NCBI RefSeq assembly: GCF_035958815.1
Contig: NZ_CP108383.1
Span: 1,364,001 to 1,428,000 of the forward strand
Reading direction: 5' to 3'
DNA length: 64,000 bases
DNA from: Nocardia sp. NBC_01327
GTDB lineage: Bacteria; Actinomycetota; Actinomycetes; Mycobacteriales; Mycobacteriaceae
The notes under the pieces were generated by a model that was not told the origin of the DNA, did no database searches, and saw nothing but the letters and a program-made list of their open reading frames with translations. Numbering within the stretch: the stretch's first letter is position 1; the number at the start of each line of letters is the position of its first letter. Both the position numbers and the translations under genes were made by a program. This document shows positions 7,411 through 16,111 of the stretch, one piece after another.

Positions 7411-10400
7411 TCAGTGGTGCAGATCGGTGGTGGCGGAATGACTGGTATCGACCGTGCTGTGGGTCAGCGCGGTGCCGGCATCGGAGGTCAATCCGGTCGA
7501 CAGACCGGAATCCGAGGTGGTCAACCCGGTGTGATCGGTGGTCGCGCCCGGATCGGCCGCCGTGACGTCGACCGGATGCGCTGCTGTCGCATCGACCGGG
7601 GCGACGGTGGTCGCGGCCGATACGTGATCCACCGGTGCCGGGGCGGCGGCCGGCGCCGGAGCGGCGGCCACGGTGGTGACCGGAGCGCTGGCCGCCGGTG
7701 CGGTGGTTGCCGCGTGTACCGCGTCCGAGGGGTTCGCAGTGCCCGCGGATGTTGTCGGTGCGGTGGTCGCATTGCCCGACAGCAGTGCGCCGGCATTGGC
7801 CGAGGCGTGCGGGGTGGTGCCCGCGCCCGTCGTCGCGCCGGTGCCCAGATCCGCGGTGGGTGCCGTCGCCGTGGTCGGAGCGGTGACCGGTGCGTGTGTG
7901 GGTTCCGTTGCGGGCGCGGCGCTTTGCGGCGCGACCGCGGCGCCACCGGCGGCCACTGCGGCGCCACCGGCCGCGGTGGTCGGTGCGATGGTGCCCGCGT
8001 GGGTGGGTTCCGTTGCGGCTGAGCCGATCTGGGAGCCGCCCGTTGCCGTCGTGCCGATCTGGGAACCCGCCGGTGCGGTCGCGCCGAGCTGCGGCGCTGC
8101 CGGTGCGGTGGTGACCAGGTGGGTCGGCGCGGCCGCTCCACCGCCGGTGGTCGAGGACACGGTGGTCGACGCCGCACCGAGATCGGCGGCCGGTGCGGTG
8201 ACCGGATGCACCGAGCCGCTGGTCAGGGAGAACGAATTGGCGATCGCGGCAGGCTGCGGAGCTACCGCGGCCTGAGCCACCGTCCCCGAAATCGACTGTG
8301 CGGCAGCACTCGTCTGCACACCCGCCGACACCGGAGTCACCGCGATCGGCGCCACCGCATTCGCCGCGGCCACACCGGAGGCCGATGAAGCCGCCGACTG
8401 CCCGAAGTGCGCAGTCCCCACACTGCCCGACTGATTGAGGTTGGCACTCGAATTGGACAGCCCGAGCGAAGCCCCCGGCGCCTGCCCCAACCCCGAACCG
8501 GCCGAAAGTCCCGCACTGGAAGACAACCCGCCACCGGCCGACACTCCGCCACCGGAGGACAGCCCCCCACCGGAGGACACCCCACCGCCAGCGGAGAAGC
8601 CCGCATTGGAAGACGCGCCGCCCGAGGACAGGCCCACATTGGACGACAGTCCCGCGCCGGACGAAGCGCCGGAGGACAGCCCCGCATTGGCGGACAAGCC
8701 GGTGCCCGACGAAGTGCCAGAGGACAAGCCCGCGTTGGCGGACAAACCCGCACCGGACGAAGCGCCGATCCCGGAGGAAGCGCCGATCCCGGAGGACAGC
8801 CCCGCATTCGCGGAAAGTCCAGCGTTGGAAGACAACCCAACCCCGGGCCCCGCACTGTGTGCCCCGACGAGCTCATTCGAACCCGAGCCGGATACGCCTA
8901 CATTGCCGGCAAACCCACCCCGCTCGTGACCCTCATCGCCGCCGCCCCCGATCCCACCATGCACCCCACCCGACCCGTGCTCACCCGCACCGCCGGGCCC
9001 ACCATTCCCCGGCTGCCCCGAATTCCCATGCTGCCCAACCCCACCCGGCGTACCGGGCTGACCATGCTCACCCCCACCGTTGTGACCCCCAGGCGCACCG
9101 GGATTCCCGTGCTCGCCACCACCGTTGGGCCCGCCGGGGTTTCCGTGCTGACCGGATCCGCCGGGTGCCCCCGGATGCCCGTGCTCGCCACCACCGTTAG
9201 GCCCACCCGGGTTCCCGTGCTGTCCCGATCCGCCAGGCGTGCCGGGGTGTCCGTGTTCGCCACCACCGTTGGGCCCGCCGGGGTTTCCGTGCTGACCGGA
9301 TCCTCCCGGTGCCCCCGGGTGCCCGTGCTCGCCACCGTTGGGCCCGCCGGGGTTCCCGTGCTGTCCCGATCCGCCGGGTGCCCCCGGGTGGCCGTGCTCG
9401 CCGCCGGGATTTCCATGTTGTCCTGATCCGCCAGGTGTGCCAGGGTGCCCGTGTTCGCCGCCGCTGTTGGGGCCGCCGGGGTTTCCGTGCTGTCCCGATC
9501 CGCCGGGGGTGCCCGGGTGGCCGTGTTCGCCGCCGCCGTTAGGTCCGCCGGGGTTTCCGTGCTGTCCCGATCCGCCGGGAGCGCCGGGACGCCCGTGCTC
9601 GCCGCCGCCGTGCTGGCCCAATCCGCCTGGTGCGCCGGGGTTTCCATGCTCGCCGCCGCGGCCTCCGCCGTCATGCTCGCCGGGTTGGCCATGCTGTCCC
9701 GATCCGGGTGTGCCGGGGTGGCCATGGTCACCGCCACCGTTGTGCAGTCCCGATCCGCCGGGTGCCCCCGGGTGGCCGTGTTCGCCGCCGCGGTTGCCGC
9801 CGCCGTCGTGCCCTGGCTGGCCGTGCTGACCTGAGCCGGGTCCGTTATGGCCGTGGTCGCCACCACGATTGGGTCCGCCAGGGTTCACGGGGCCGCCGGG
9901 GTGGCCGTGCTCGCCGCCGCCGTTGTGCTCGCCGGGGCGTCCGTGCTGGCCTGGGCCTACCGGTGCGCCCGGGTGGCCGTGGTCGCCGCCGCGGTTGCCG
10001 GGGCCGTTGTGCTCGCCGCCGCGGCCGCCGTCGTGGTCGCCGGGGTTGCGGTCCGGCCCACCCGGATTGGGGTGGCCGGGGCGCCAGGAGTGCCGGCCTT
10101 CGCCGCCGCGCTCATCGATACCGCCGCGACCGTCGAATCCGCCGCGTCCTTCGAAGCCGCCGCGCTCGCCGAAGCCTTCATGGTTGCTGAATCCGTTGTG
10201 CTGGTTGAAATCACCGCGGTTGTTGAAGTCGCCGCGGTTGGCGAAACCGATGCTCTGGTTGAAGCCATCGTGTTCGTTGAAGGACTGCTGCTGGTCGAAA
10301 ATGACGTTCTCGTTGAAGGTTTGGGTCTCGTTGACGGTGACGTTCTGGTCGAATCCGGTCTGCTGGTCGAACTCGCTGATGTTCTGGTCGAAGCCGATTT

Positions 10401-10983
10401 GCTGTTCGATGCCGCTGATCTGCTGGTTGATTCCGCTGAACTGGTCTATGCCGCCGATTTGCTGTTCGAATCCGCTGACCTGCTGGTTGAACTCGTTGAC
10501 CTGCTGGTCGAAACCGCTGACCTGGTCGAAACCGCCCACCTGCTGGTCGAAACCGCTGACCTGGTCGAATCCGGTCTGCTGGTCGAAGCCGACCTGCTGG
10601 TTGAAGCCGTCGTGCTCGTGGAAGTCGCGGTGGTCGCCGAATCCGTTGTGCTGGTGGAAGTCACGGTGCTCGTCGAAACCTGCGTGCTGACCGAAGTTGT
10701 TGTGGTCGCGCGGTTCCGGGCGGGTGTCGAGGTGCTGGGATTCGCTGATGGACTCGCTCTGGTACTCGGAGAAGCCGGTCTGGCCGGCGCTCTGGAAGAC
10801 AGCCTGATTGGCGGTCTGAACGTCGACGGTTTCGCCGATTCCCGCGTGCTGGTCGAACGCCGGGAACGAGCCGTGCGCGAGATTTACCGCCGCGGGCCCG
10901 GCGTGCTCCGAAACCGCTTCTTGCGCAGCCGCACCGATCGATCCGAGCTGGGGAATTCCGTTCATGTCAATTTCGACAGCCAT
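7411..10983 (-). CDS. Giant IniB-position low-complexity protein with collagen-like repeats
   Basis: A 1190-residue protein in the place of iniB, first gene of the operon, but over twice the length of mycobacterial IniB (479). The start ATG has AGAGGA upstream. No signal peptide or membrane helix is seen. The layout is: (1) residues 1-80, mixed; (2) about 95-270, F/Q/N-rich repeats built on GFDQQ, SGFDQ and FNEHDGF; (3) about 290-685, collagen-like Gly-X-Y repeats with a 23-24-residue higher-order unit containing GEHGHPGAPGGSGQHGNPGG; (4) about 700-850, GLSSGAGLSANA repeats; (5) about 850-1190, Ala/Pro/Thr-rich tail ending in histidines. IniB of mycobacteria is also Gly/Ala-rich, so orthology by position is reasonable, but I see no clear sequence match. 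It is probably a structural or scaffold protein for the IniA/IniC dynamins (inference). Confidence 0.8.
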   Translation of the reverse strand: MAVEIDMNGIPQLGSIGAAAQEAVSEHAGPAAVNLAHGSFPAFDQHAGIGETVDVQTANQAVFQSAGQTGFSEYQSESISESQHLDTRPEPRDHNNFGQHAGFDEHRDFHQHNGFGDHRDFHEHDGFNQQVGFDQQTGFDQVSGFDQQVGGFDQVSGFDQQVNEFNQQVSGFEQQIGGIDQFSGINQQISGIEQQIGFDQNISEFDQQTGFDQNVTVNETQTFNENVIFDQQQSFNEHDGFNQSIGFANRGDFNNRGDFNQHNGFSNHEGFGERGGFEGRGGFDGRGGIDERGGEGRHSWRPGHPNPGGPDRNPGDHDGGRGGEHNGPGNRGGDHGHPGAPVGPGQHGRPGEHNGGGEHGHPGGPVNPGGPNRGGDHGHNGPGSGQHGQPGHDGGGNRGGEHGHPGAPGGSGLHNGGGDHGHPGTPGSGQHGQPGEHDGGGRGGEHGNPGAPGGLGQHGGGEHGRPGAPGGSGQHGNPGGPNGGGEHGHPGTPGGSGQHGNPGGPNSGGEHGHPGTPGGSGQHGNPGGEHGHPGAPGGSGQHGNPGGPNGGEHGHPGAPGGSGQHGNPGGPNGGGEHGHPGTPGGSGQHGNPGGPNGGGEHGHPGAPGGSGQHGNPGGPNGGGEHGNPGAPGGHNGGGEHGQPGTPGGVGQHGNSGQPGNGGPGGAGEHGSGGVHGGIGGGGDEGHERGGFAGNVGVSGSGSNELVGAHSAGPGVGLSSNAGLSANAGLSSGIGASSGIGASSGAGLSANAGLSSGTSSGTGLSANAGLSSGASSGAGLSSNVGLSSGGASSNAGFSAGGGVSSGGGLSSGGGVSAGGGLSSSAGLSAGSGLGQAPGASLGLSNSSANLNQSGSVGTAHFGQSAASSASGVAAANAVAPIAVTPVSAGVQTSAAAQSISGTVAQAAVAPQPAAIANSFSLTSGSVHPVTAPAADLGAASTTVSSTTGGGAAAPTHLVTTAPAAPQLGATAPAGSQIGTTATGGSQIGSAATEPTHAGTIAPTTAAGGAAVAAGGAAVAPQSAAPATEPTHAPVTAPTTATAPTADLGTGATTGAGTTPHASANAGALLSGNATTAPTTSAGTANPSDAVHAATTAPAASAPVTTVAAAPAPAAAPAPVDHVSAATTVAPVDATAAHPVDVTAADPGATTDHTGLTTSDSGLSTGLTSDAGTALTHSTVDTSHSATTDLHH
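8440..8865 (-). repeat. GLSS/GLSA-type protein repeats in the IniB-like gene
   Basis: Tandem imperfect repeats encode units such as GLSSGAGLSANA and GLSAGGGVSSG, about 12-14 copies of a 7-11-residue unit. This block is the one most like mycobacterial IniB in composition (Gly/Ser/Ala/Leu). Confidence 0.75.
8930..10110 (-). repeat. Collagen-like Gly-X-Y repeat block in the IniB-like gene
   Basis: About 390 residues are dominated by Gly-X-Y triplets with Pro often in the third position (GHP, GAP, GNP, GGP). A higher-order unit of roughly 69-72 bases encoding GEHGHPGAPGGSGQHGNPGG recurs, with the core GGSGQHGNPGG present seven times between about 9060 and 9580. Short interruptions such as GGPNGGG break the triplet register. 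The near-identity of the units at DNA level suggests recent expansion by slippage or recombination. Confidence 0.8.
10170..10690 (-). repeat. F/Q/N-rich repeat block in the IniB-like gene
   Basis: Around 25 short imperfect repeats of the types GFDQQ, SGFDQQV, GFNQHN and HRDFHEH are encoded. The composition (Phe, Gln, Asn, His, Asp, Gly) is prion-like and is not found in mycobacterial IniB as I know it. It may drive self-assembly. Confidence 0.75.
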
Positions 10984-11206
10984 TGCTGTTCCTCTGAGTA
11001 GCAGGGCGGCTTGTCTTCGCCGTTGGTAGAACGAGACGCTATGCCCGGAGTCTGGGAGCCAGTTGCCAGTGATCTGTGCTTTTGCCTGGGGTTTTCCACG
11101 CTTCGGCCGACAGCCACCACACAGGAAGGGTGCAGCCTTTCACCAGCTTCCATCCCTAATCTGAATGAGCTGTCGAGTCGGACTACACGGAATGGAGAGC
11201 CGGTCC

Positions 11207-12682
11207 ATGGCAAGGTCATCAGGTATCGGCGTAGGTGTGGTCATCGGCTCGGATTCCTTTGTTTCCGCATTCACCGATCGCCCCGAGATCATTCGCACTC
11301 CGGCGGTCGTTCGGCTCGCCGACAATGCGCTCCCACTGCTCGGCCGCCCGGCCGAGGAGGCGGATCGGGCGCACCCCGGCAGCGCGTTCCGCGACTTCAC
11401 CTCCCGGGTCGGCGATCCGGTTCCGGTGGTGGCACAGGGCGGCAGTCGCACCGGCGCACAACTGGTCGCCACCGCGATCACCTGCCTGCTCACCGCGAAT
11501 GCCGCCTCGGCCTGCGTTGTCGCCCATCCCTCCGCCTGGACCGCGCATGCGGTGCGAGAGCTGGGATCCGCGCTGCGAACCAGCGGCAGTCGAGTCACCC
11601 TGGTGACGGAGGCCGAAGCCGCCTACACCGCACTGGCGGTCTCTCGCGAAATCCCTTCACACACAACGGTACTGCTGTGTGATGTGGGAAGCTCCGCCTT
11701 CGATGTGGCACTGGTGAGCTGGCCCGACGGCGGCAATGTGCGCGTCGACCGCCCGACGCGCACGAACGAGTTCAGCGGCGATCTGGTCGATGCCCTGCTC
11801 GTCGAGCATGTTCTCACCGAGCTGGCCGCGGCGAACCCGGGCTTCGATCCGCGAGATCGCCGGAACTGGAACGGAATTCGTGCCCTGCGTGCCCGCGCCC
11901 GGCTCGCCAAGGAGCGCCTCTCCCGCGATGTCTCCGCGGTGATCGAGGTGAATCTTCCCGGCATCCAGGAGAATCGGCGAATCGTGCGCTCCGAACTGGA
12001 GGCGCTGATCGCCGAACCGGTGGCGCGCGCCGTGCAGCGCATCGCGGACGCCGCGGATGCCGCCGTCCGCGCCGGTCGCGAGATCGACTCCGTCGTCCTG
12101 ACCGGTGGTGGATCAGCGATACCCCTGCTCGCCGAACGCGTCTCCGCCACAATAGGTTTGCCGGTGATCAGCAGCGCCGAGCCCGCGCGCACGGTACTGC
12201 GCGGCACCACCATGATCGCCTCCCGTCTCGCCGCGAAGCTGCCGCCCGTCGCGGCGGCGCGCCTCGTCTCGCCGCCTCCGGCCGCCCCGCGTATCGAGCC
12301 GAACGCCGCACGTATCGCGGCAGCACCTCCGGCCAAACGCGTTGCCCCGCCCGGCGCCGCTCGGGTACTGCCCCCTGCGGCCGCACGGGTGCTGCCGCCC
12401 GTCCCGCGCCCGGCGGTCTTCGACAGCGGCCCTGCCGCAATCGAACTGCCCAGGGTCCCCGCTCCGCCGCGCACCCAAGCCGACCGTCCCGCCCCGCGCG
12501 GTCGCCGCGGCCCGGCCGCCTGGTTGATCGCCGCCGTCGCCGTCTTCACCGTCGCCGGCGGCGGGATCGCCGTCGCGAGCGATCACAGTGGTTCGGCGGC
12601 CGCTTCCGCGCCCGGTACGAGCCAGGCGGCAGGCGCTCCGATCCATCCTGTTTCGACTGCGAACGGCGGTGGCAGACACTGA
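11207..12682 (+). CDS. Hsp70-like ATPase with Pro-rich linker and C-terminal membrane anchor
   Basis: A 491-residue protein. I chose ATG 11207, which has GGAGAG about 9 bases upstream. Residues 1-340 are an actin-like/Hsp70 nucleotide-binding domain: phosphate-1-like VVIGSDSFVSAF, phosphate-2 LCDVGSSAFDVAL and adenosine motif LTGGGSAIPL. There is no Hsp70 substrate-binding domain. Instead a Pro/Ala/Arg-rich linker (about 345-445) leads to one transmembrane helix (AAWLIAAVAVFTVAGGGIAV) and a short Ser/Gly-rich outer tail. The ATPase domain would be cytosolic at the membrane. It is divergent from the IniB-like gene with about 220 bases between the start codons, so a shared regulatory region and a shared process, cell-envelope stress, are plausible. 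True chaperone activity is unlikely without a substrate-binding domain. Confidence 0.78.
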   Translation: MARSSGIGVGVVIGSDSFVSAFTDRPEIIRTPAVVRLADNALPLLGRPAEEADRAHPGSAFRDFTSRVGDPVPVVAQGGSRTGAQLVATAITCLLTANAASACVVAHPSAWTAHAVRELGSALRTSGSRVTLVTEAEAAYTALAVSREIPSHTTVLLCDVGSSAFDVALVSWPDGGNVRVDRPTRTNEFSGDLVDALLVEHVLTELAAANPGFDPRDRRNWNGIRALRARARLAKERLSRDVSAVIEVNLPGIQENRRIVRSELEALIAEPVARAVQRIADAADAAVRAGREIDSVVLTGGGSAIPLLAERVSATIGLPVISSAEPARTVLRGTTMIASRLAAKLPPVAAARLVSPPPAAPRIEPNAARIAAAPPAKRVAPPGAARVLPPAAARVLPPVPRPAVFDSGPAAIELPRVPAPPRTQADRPAPRGRRGPAAWLIAAVAVFTVAGGGIAVASDHSGSAAASAPGTSQAAGAPIHPVSTANGGGRH

Positions 12683-12790
12683 CCGCGCTGGTTGGAATGT
12701 GCTGAGAGTCCGCTGTCATCCCTAGGTGCACGGCCGGTCCTGGGCTGCAATGGGTTCGCCACCATGGCACGTAAGCAGGAAGGACCAGTT

Positions 12791-13072
12791 TTGAAACCAA
12801 AGCTCTTCACCACGTTGTTCGCCGCAGCGGCCGCCGGCGCCATGCTCGTAGTTCCGGCAATGGGCACTGCCGCCGCCGCGGCTCCGACGGCACACCAGTC
12901 TCCCTGGGACCACGACCGTGACGACAATGACTGGGGCGGCTTCAACCGTCCCGGCTGGGCAGACCCGAACGATCCCTGGCACAACGATTGGCACTGCGAT
13001 CGGCACGGCCGCTGGCACGACCACGAGCGCGACCAGTGGGGCCACGATGACGGCCGCTGCCACGCCTGGTGA
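12791..13072 (+). CDS. Small secreted His/Trp/Asp-rich protein
   Basis: A 93-residue protein. The start is TTG 12791, set by an AGGAAGGA Shine-Dalgarno 4-7 bases upstream and by the signal peptide it produces (MKPKLF, hydrophobic core, cleavage after a run of alanines near residue 30). The mature ~60 residues are extraordinarily rich in His, Asp, Trp and Arg (WDHDRDDNDW, HNDWHCDRHGRWHDHERD) with two cysteines. The composition suggests binding of a transition metal or haem outside the membrane, but no named family is recognised. It stands alone between the Hsp70-like gene and the ATP-grasp gene, 108 bases after the former. Confidence 0.65.
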   Translation: MKPKLFTTLFAAAAAGAMLVVPAMGTAAAAAPTAHQSPWDHDRDDNDWGGFNRPGWADPNDPWHNDWHCDRHGRWHDHERDQWGHDDGRCHAW

Positions 13073-13220
13073 TAGCCCGCACATGACAAGCCTGCGTGCC
13101 CGCCGACCCGGTGGGCACGCAGTGTTTTTGCGCCCGGTTCTCGCCGAAATGTGCGCGTCACCGAACCGGGATAGGGTCGCCCCACCACCGGATTGCGCGA
13201 AGGTTTCACCGCTCGGCCGC

Positions 13221-14366
13221 ATGGATCAGGAGAGGAGCGTTGCTATAACGCTTCGTATTTGGCTGAGCAGTGCCGGGGCGGCAACCGCCCAGGTCATGCG
13301 CTTGCTGCGGGAGAACCCCGACGGGGTCGACGTCACCATGTACGCCAGCAATGTGGATCCGGGCGCGGCGGCCCTGTCGGTCTGCGATGTGCCGGCCGTC
13401 GAACCTCGCCACGTAGGCAATGACGAGTATGCGCAATTCGCGCTCGACTTCTGCCGGACCAATCGCATCGATGTCCTCATACCGCCGCGCCGCCTCGATG
13501 CCCTCGCCGGGCATGCCGCGGATTTCGCGGCGGTCGGCACCAGCCTCATGTGCTCGCCGCTGTCCGCGGTGCAGGTGCTGACCAGTAAGACCCGCACCTA
13601 TGAAGCCGCCAGTGCGGCAGGCATTCCGGTGCCGCCGTGGCGTGTGGTGTCCGACGCCGCCGGACTGCGCGCGGCCGTCGCGGAATTGTCGGCCGACGGC
13701 GAAACCGTCTGCATCAAGCCGAGCGGTGAGTATTCGGCCTTCGGCTTCCGAATTCTGGACGACCGCCCGCTGAGCATGGCCAGCCTGCTGGCTCCGCCGC
13801 GGCCGGTGGCCTCGGTCGATGCGGTGGCCGAGGCCCTGCAGCGCTCGGCGGACGAGGGCGAACCGGAGTTCGAACTGCTCGTCATGCCGTACCTCGACGC
13901 CCCGGAGATCAGCATCGACTGCCTTTCGGCGCCGGGAGGCGAACTGCTGGTCGGCATTCCGCGCTCGAAGCAGGGGCGCTTCCGGATGCTGCTGGACAAT
14001 CCCGAGGTGGTCGATATCGCCCGGCAGCTGGTCCGGCATTTCGAACTCGCCTATCTGACCAATGTGCAATTGCGCTTCCGCAATGGCGAACCGGTGCTGC
14101 TGGAAGCCAATCCACGCCCCTCGGCGGGACTGTTCCAAACGGCTTTCGCGGATGTGAATCTGCCCTGGGCCGCAGTTCGGCTACTGCTGCAAGGGGATTC
14201 GGGCTTGCGGAATCCGCCGCGCCTGGGCGCCTGCCTCGCGGTGGCGGAAGCGGTCATGGAGGTCGCTCCGCGCCCGATCGTTCCGGATGCCTTACCTCCG
14301 CCCGAGTCACCGATTCGAGTACCGGAACCGGTGGCCGATACATGGAGCGCCGGTCTCGCCGTCTGA
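13221..14366 (+). CDS. ATP-grasp domain protein
   Basis: A 381-residue protein. The N-terminal ~120 residues form a Rossmann-like pre-grasp domain with the pattern seen in carbamoyl-phosphate-synthase-like ligases (WLSSAGAATAQVMRLL, DVLIPP). The ATP-grasp fold follows, with ATP-binding lysine in CIKPSGEYSAFGFR, FELLVMPYLDAPEISIDCL, and the Mg-binding RFRNGEPVLLEANPRPSAG near the end. Such proteins join a carboxylate to an amine via an acyl phosphate; the substrate cannot be told. The ATG at 13221 lacks a good Shine-Dalgarno, whereas a strong one (AGGAGAGGA, 13228-13236) lies inside the first codons with no standard in-frame start after it, so the exact start is uncertain. The carboxyltransferase gene follows on the same strand after about 140 bases. 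Confidence 0.75.
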   Translation: MDQERSVAITLRIWLSSAGAATAQVMRLLRENPDGVDVTMYASNVDPGAAALSVCDVPAVEPRHVGNDEYAQFALDFCRTNRIDVLIPPRRLDALAGHAADFAAVGTSLMCSPLSAVQVLTSKTRTYEAASAAGIPVPPWRVVSDAAGLRAAVAELSADGETVCIKPSGEYSAFGFRILDDRPLSMASLLAPPRPVASVDAVAEALQRSADEGEPEFELLVMPYLDAPEISIDCLSAPGGELLVGIPRSKQGRFRMLLDNPEVVDIARQLVRHFELAYLTNVQLRFRNGEPVLLEANPRPSAGLFQTAFADVNLPWAAVRLLLQGDSGLRNPPRLGACLAVAEAVMEVAPRPIVPDALPPPESPIRVPEPVADTWSAGLAV

Positions 14367-14507
14367 TCTACCTGGCATTGTGGGATTCGGGATGCGGTCC
14401 CCACCATGATTGTGATTCATCCCGTATATCTGATGCAGTGATGTGTTCTGTGTCGACACCGCTTAACGTCGCAGAGCATAAGAGTTGTTTGGAAGGTGGC
14501 AGTTAGC

Positions 14508-16061
14508 GTGATCGGTACCCAGGCCAGGCTTGATGAACTGGCCAAGATCCTGGCGATCGCCGCGGAACCGGCGGGTGAGGCCGGTATCGCCAAGCGGGCG
14601 AAGAAGGGCATTCCCAGTGTGCGCGAGCGCGTGCACATGCTGCTCGACCCCGGGACGTTCATCGAGACCAGTGCGCTGGCACGGCAGCCCGGTCAGCCGG
14701 ATGCGCTCTACGGTGACGGACTTGTCACCGGTCGCGGGACGATCGGCGGGCGTCCGGTGGTGGTGATCTCCCACGATCAGACCGTGTACAGCGGGACCGT
14801 CGGCGTCACCTCCGCTCAAAAGTTCATGCGGGCCTTGCAATTCGCGTTCGACAATGCGTGCCCGGTGGTGACGATCAACGATTCGGGCGGTGCCCGGATT
14901 CAGGACGCGGTGGGTTCGATCGCCTCGTTCGGCGATATTTCCCGGGTGCTGGAGAAACTGTCCGGCTATGTGCCGCAGGTGTCGATCATTCTCGGCAAAT
15001 GCGCCGCGGGATCGGTCTACGGGCCGATCAATACCGATGTGCTCATCGGCACCAAAGACTCCTATATGTTCGTCACCGGGCCGGACGTGATCAAAGCCGT
15101 CAACGGTGAGGACGTCAGCGCCGAGGAGCTCGGCGGCGCCGAGGTGCAGGCCAAACGCGGCACCCTGCATCATGTGGCCGAGACCGAGCAGGAGGCCTAC
15201 GACTGGGCCCGCAACTATCTCAGCTATATGCCGACCAGCTGTGTCGAGCAGCCGCCGATCGTGAATCCGGGCCTGGAACCGGAGATCACCGACAGTGACC
15301 GGGAGCTCGACAAGATCATCCCGGACTCCGATCGCGCCGGTTACGACATGCACGAGATCCTGCTGCGGCTCTTCGACGATGGTGAGTTCCACGAGATCCG
15401 CGCCAAGTTCGCGCAGAATCTGATCACCGGGTTCGCCAGGGTCGACGGTCGTCCGGTCGGTGTGATCGCCAGCCAGCCGCTGGTGCTCGGCGGTTCCATC
15501 GACGCCGCCTGCTCGGACAAGTCGACCTATTTCATCCGGCTCTGCGATGCCTTCAATATCCCGCTCATCTTCGTCGTCGACACCCCGGGCGTGCTGCCGG
15601 GTCTCGTCGAGGAGGCCAACGGTGTGATCATTCGCGGCGGTCGTGTCCCGCGCGCGATCATCGAGGCGACGGTGCCGATCATCAACCTGGTGGTGCGCAA
15701 GTCCTACGGTGGCGCGTACGGGATGATGGGCGCCCGGCAGGTCGGCGCCGATATCAGCTTCGCCTGGCCGACAGCCCGTATCGCGGTGATCGGCGCCGAG
15801 AGCGCGGTCGACCTCATCGGCAAGCGGCAATTGGCGGCCGTGGCCGAGGAACATCGGGCGGCAGCGCGCGAATTCATGATCAACCAGTACAACGCGACGA
15901 TGGCCACCCCGTGGGTGGCCGCCGAACGCGGGTACATCGACGCCGTCATCGAGCCGGCGCGCACCCGCCTGGAGATCCGCCAAGCGCTCCGCCTGCTGCG
16001 CGACAAATCACCGGTAAAGCCGGAGTTCAACCCCCGCAAGCACTCGATCTACCCGATGTGA
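14508..16061 (+). CDS. Acyl-CoA carboxylase carboxyltransferase (beta) subunit
   Basis: A 517-residue biotin-dependent carboxyltransferase of the AccD/PccB family, full length. The N-terminal half holds the acyl-CoA oxyanion region (GKCAAGSVYGP) and the C-terminal half the carboxybiotin oxyanion region (KSYGGAYGMMG), followed by the FAWPTARIAVIGAE block. It transfers CO2 from carboxybiotin on a separate alpha subunit to acetyl-, propionyl- or longer acyl-CoA, feeding fatty-acid or mycolic-acid synthesis. The substrate is not clear. GTG 14508 is preferred (GGAAGG 11 bases upstream); GTG 14496 in the same frame overlaps that Shine-Dalgarno. No alpha subunit is nearby. A hairpin terminator follows directly. 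Confidence 0.9.
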   Translation: MIGTQARLDELAKILAIAAEPAGEAGIAKRAKKGIPSVRERVHMLLDPGTFIETSALARQPGQPDALYGDGLVTGRGTIGGRPVVVISHDQTVYSGTVGVTSAQKFMRALQFAFDNACPVVTINDSGGARIQDAVGSIASFGDISRVLEKLSGYVPQVSIILGKCAAGSVYGPINTDVLIGTKDSYMFVTGPDVIKAVNGEDVSAEELGGAEVQAKRGTLHHVAETEQEAYDWARNYLSYMPTSCVEQPPIVNPGLEPEITDSDRELDKIIPDSDRAGYDMHEILLRLFDDGEFHEIRAKFAQNLITGFARVDGRPVGVIASQPLVLGGSIDAACSDKSTYFIRLCDAFNIPLIFVVDTPGVLPGLVEEANGVIIRGGRVPRAIIEATVPIINLVVRKSYGGAYGMMGARQVGADISFAWPTARIAVIGAESAVDLIGKRQLAAVAEEHRAAAREFMINQYNATMATPWVAAERGYIDAVIEPARTRLEIRQALRLLRDKSPVKPEFNPRKHSIYPM

Positions 16062-16068
16062 TCCTGCG

Positions 16069-16111
16069 AGCCCGGGAAGCGGCTATCAGCGCTGATTACC
16101 CTTCCCGGGCT
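16069..16111 (+). terminator. Terminator after the carboxyltransferase gene
   Basis: Perfect 11-bp inverted repeat AGCCCGGGAAG / CTTCCCGGGCT with a 21-base loop, 7 bases after the stop codon. A T-rich stretch (TTACGTTTT) follows. It also abuts the stop of the oppositely directed homospermidine synthase remnant. Confidence 0.7.

Noticed and set aside
8930..10110. Regularly spaced DNA repeats that could suggest a CRISPR array
   Set aside because: The units are contiguous, in frame and encode Gly-X-Y protein repeats; there are no unique spacers and no cas genes.
9847..11001. Plus-strand open frame of 384 codons rich in Val/Leu/Ala/Glu opposite the IniB-like gene
   Set aside because: It is the antisense of the GFDQQ and collagen-like repeats; its apparent LVE periodicity only mirrors the minus-strand repeat.
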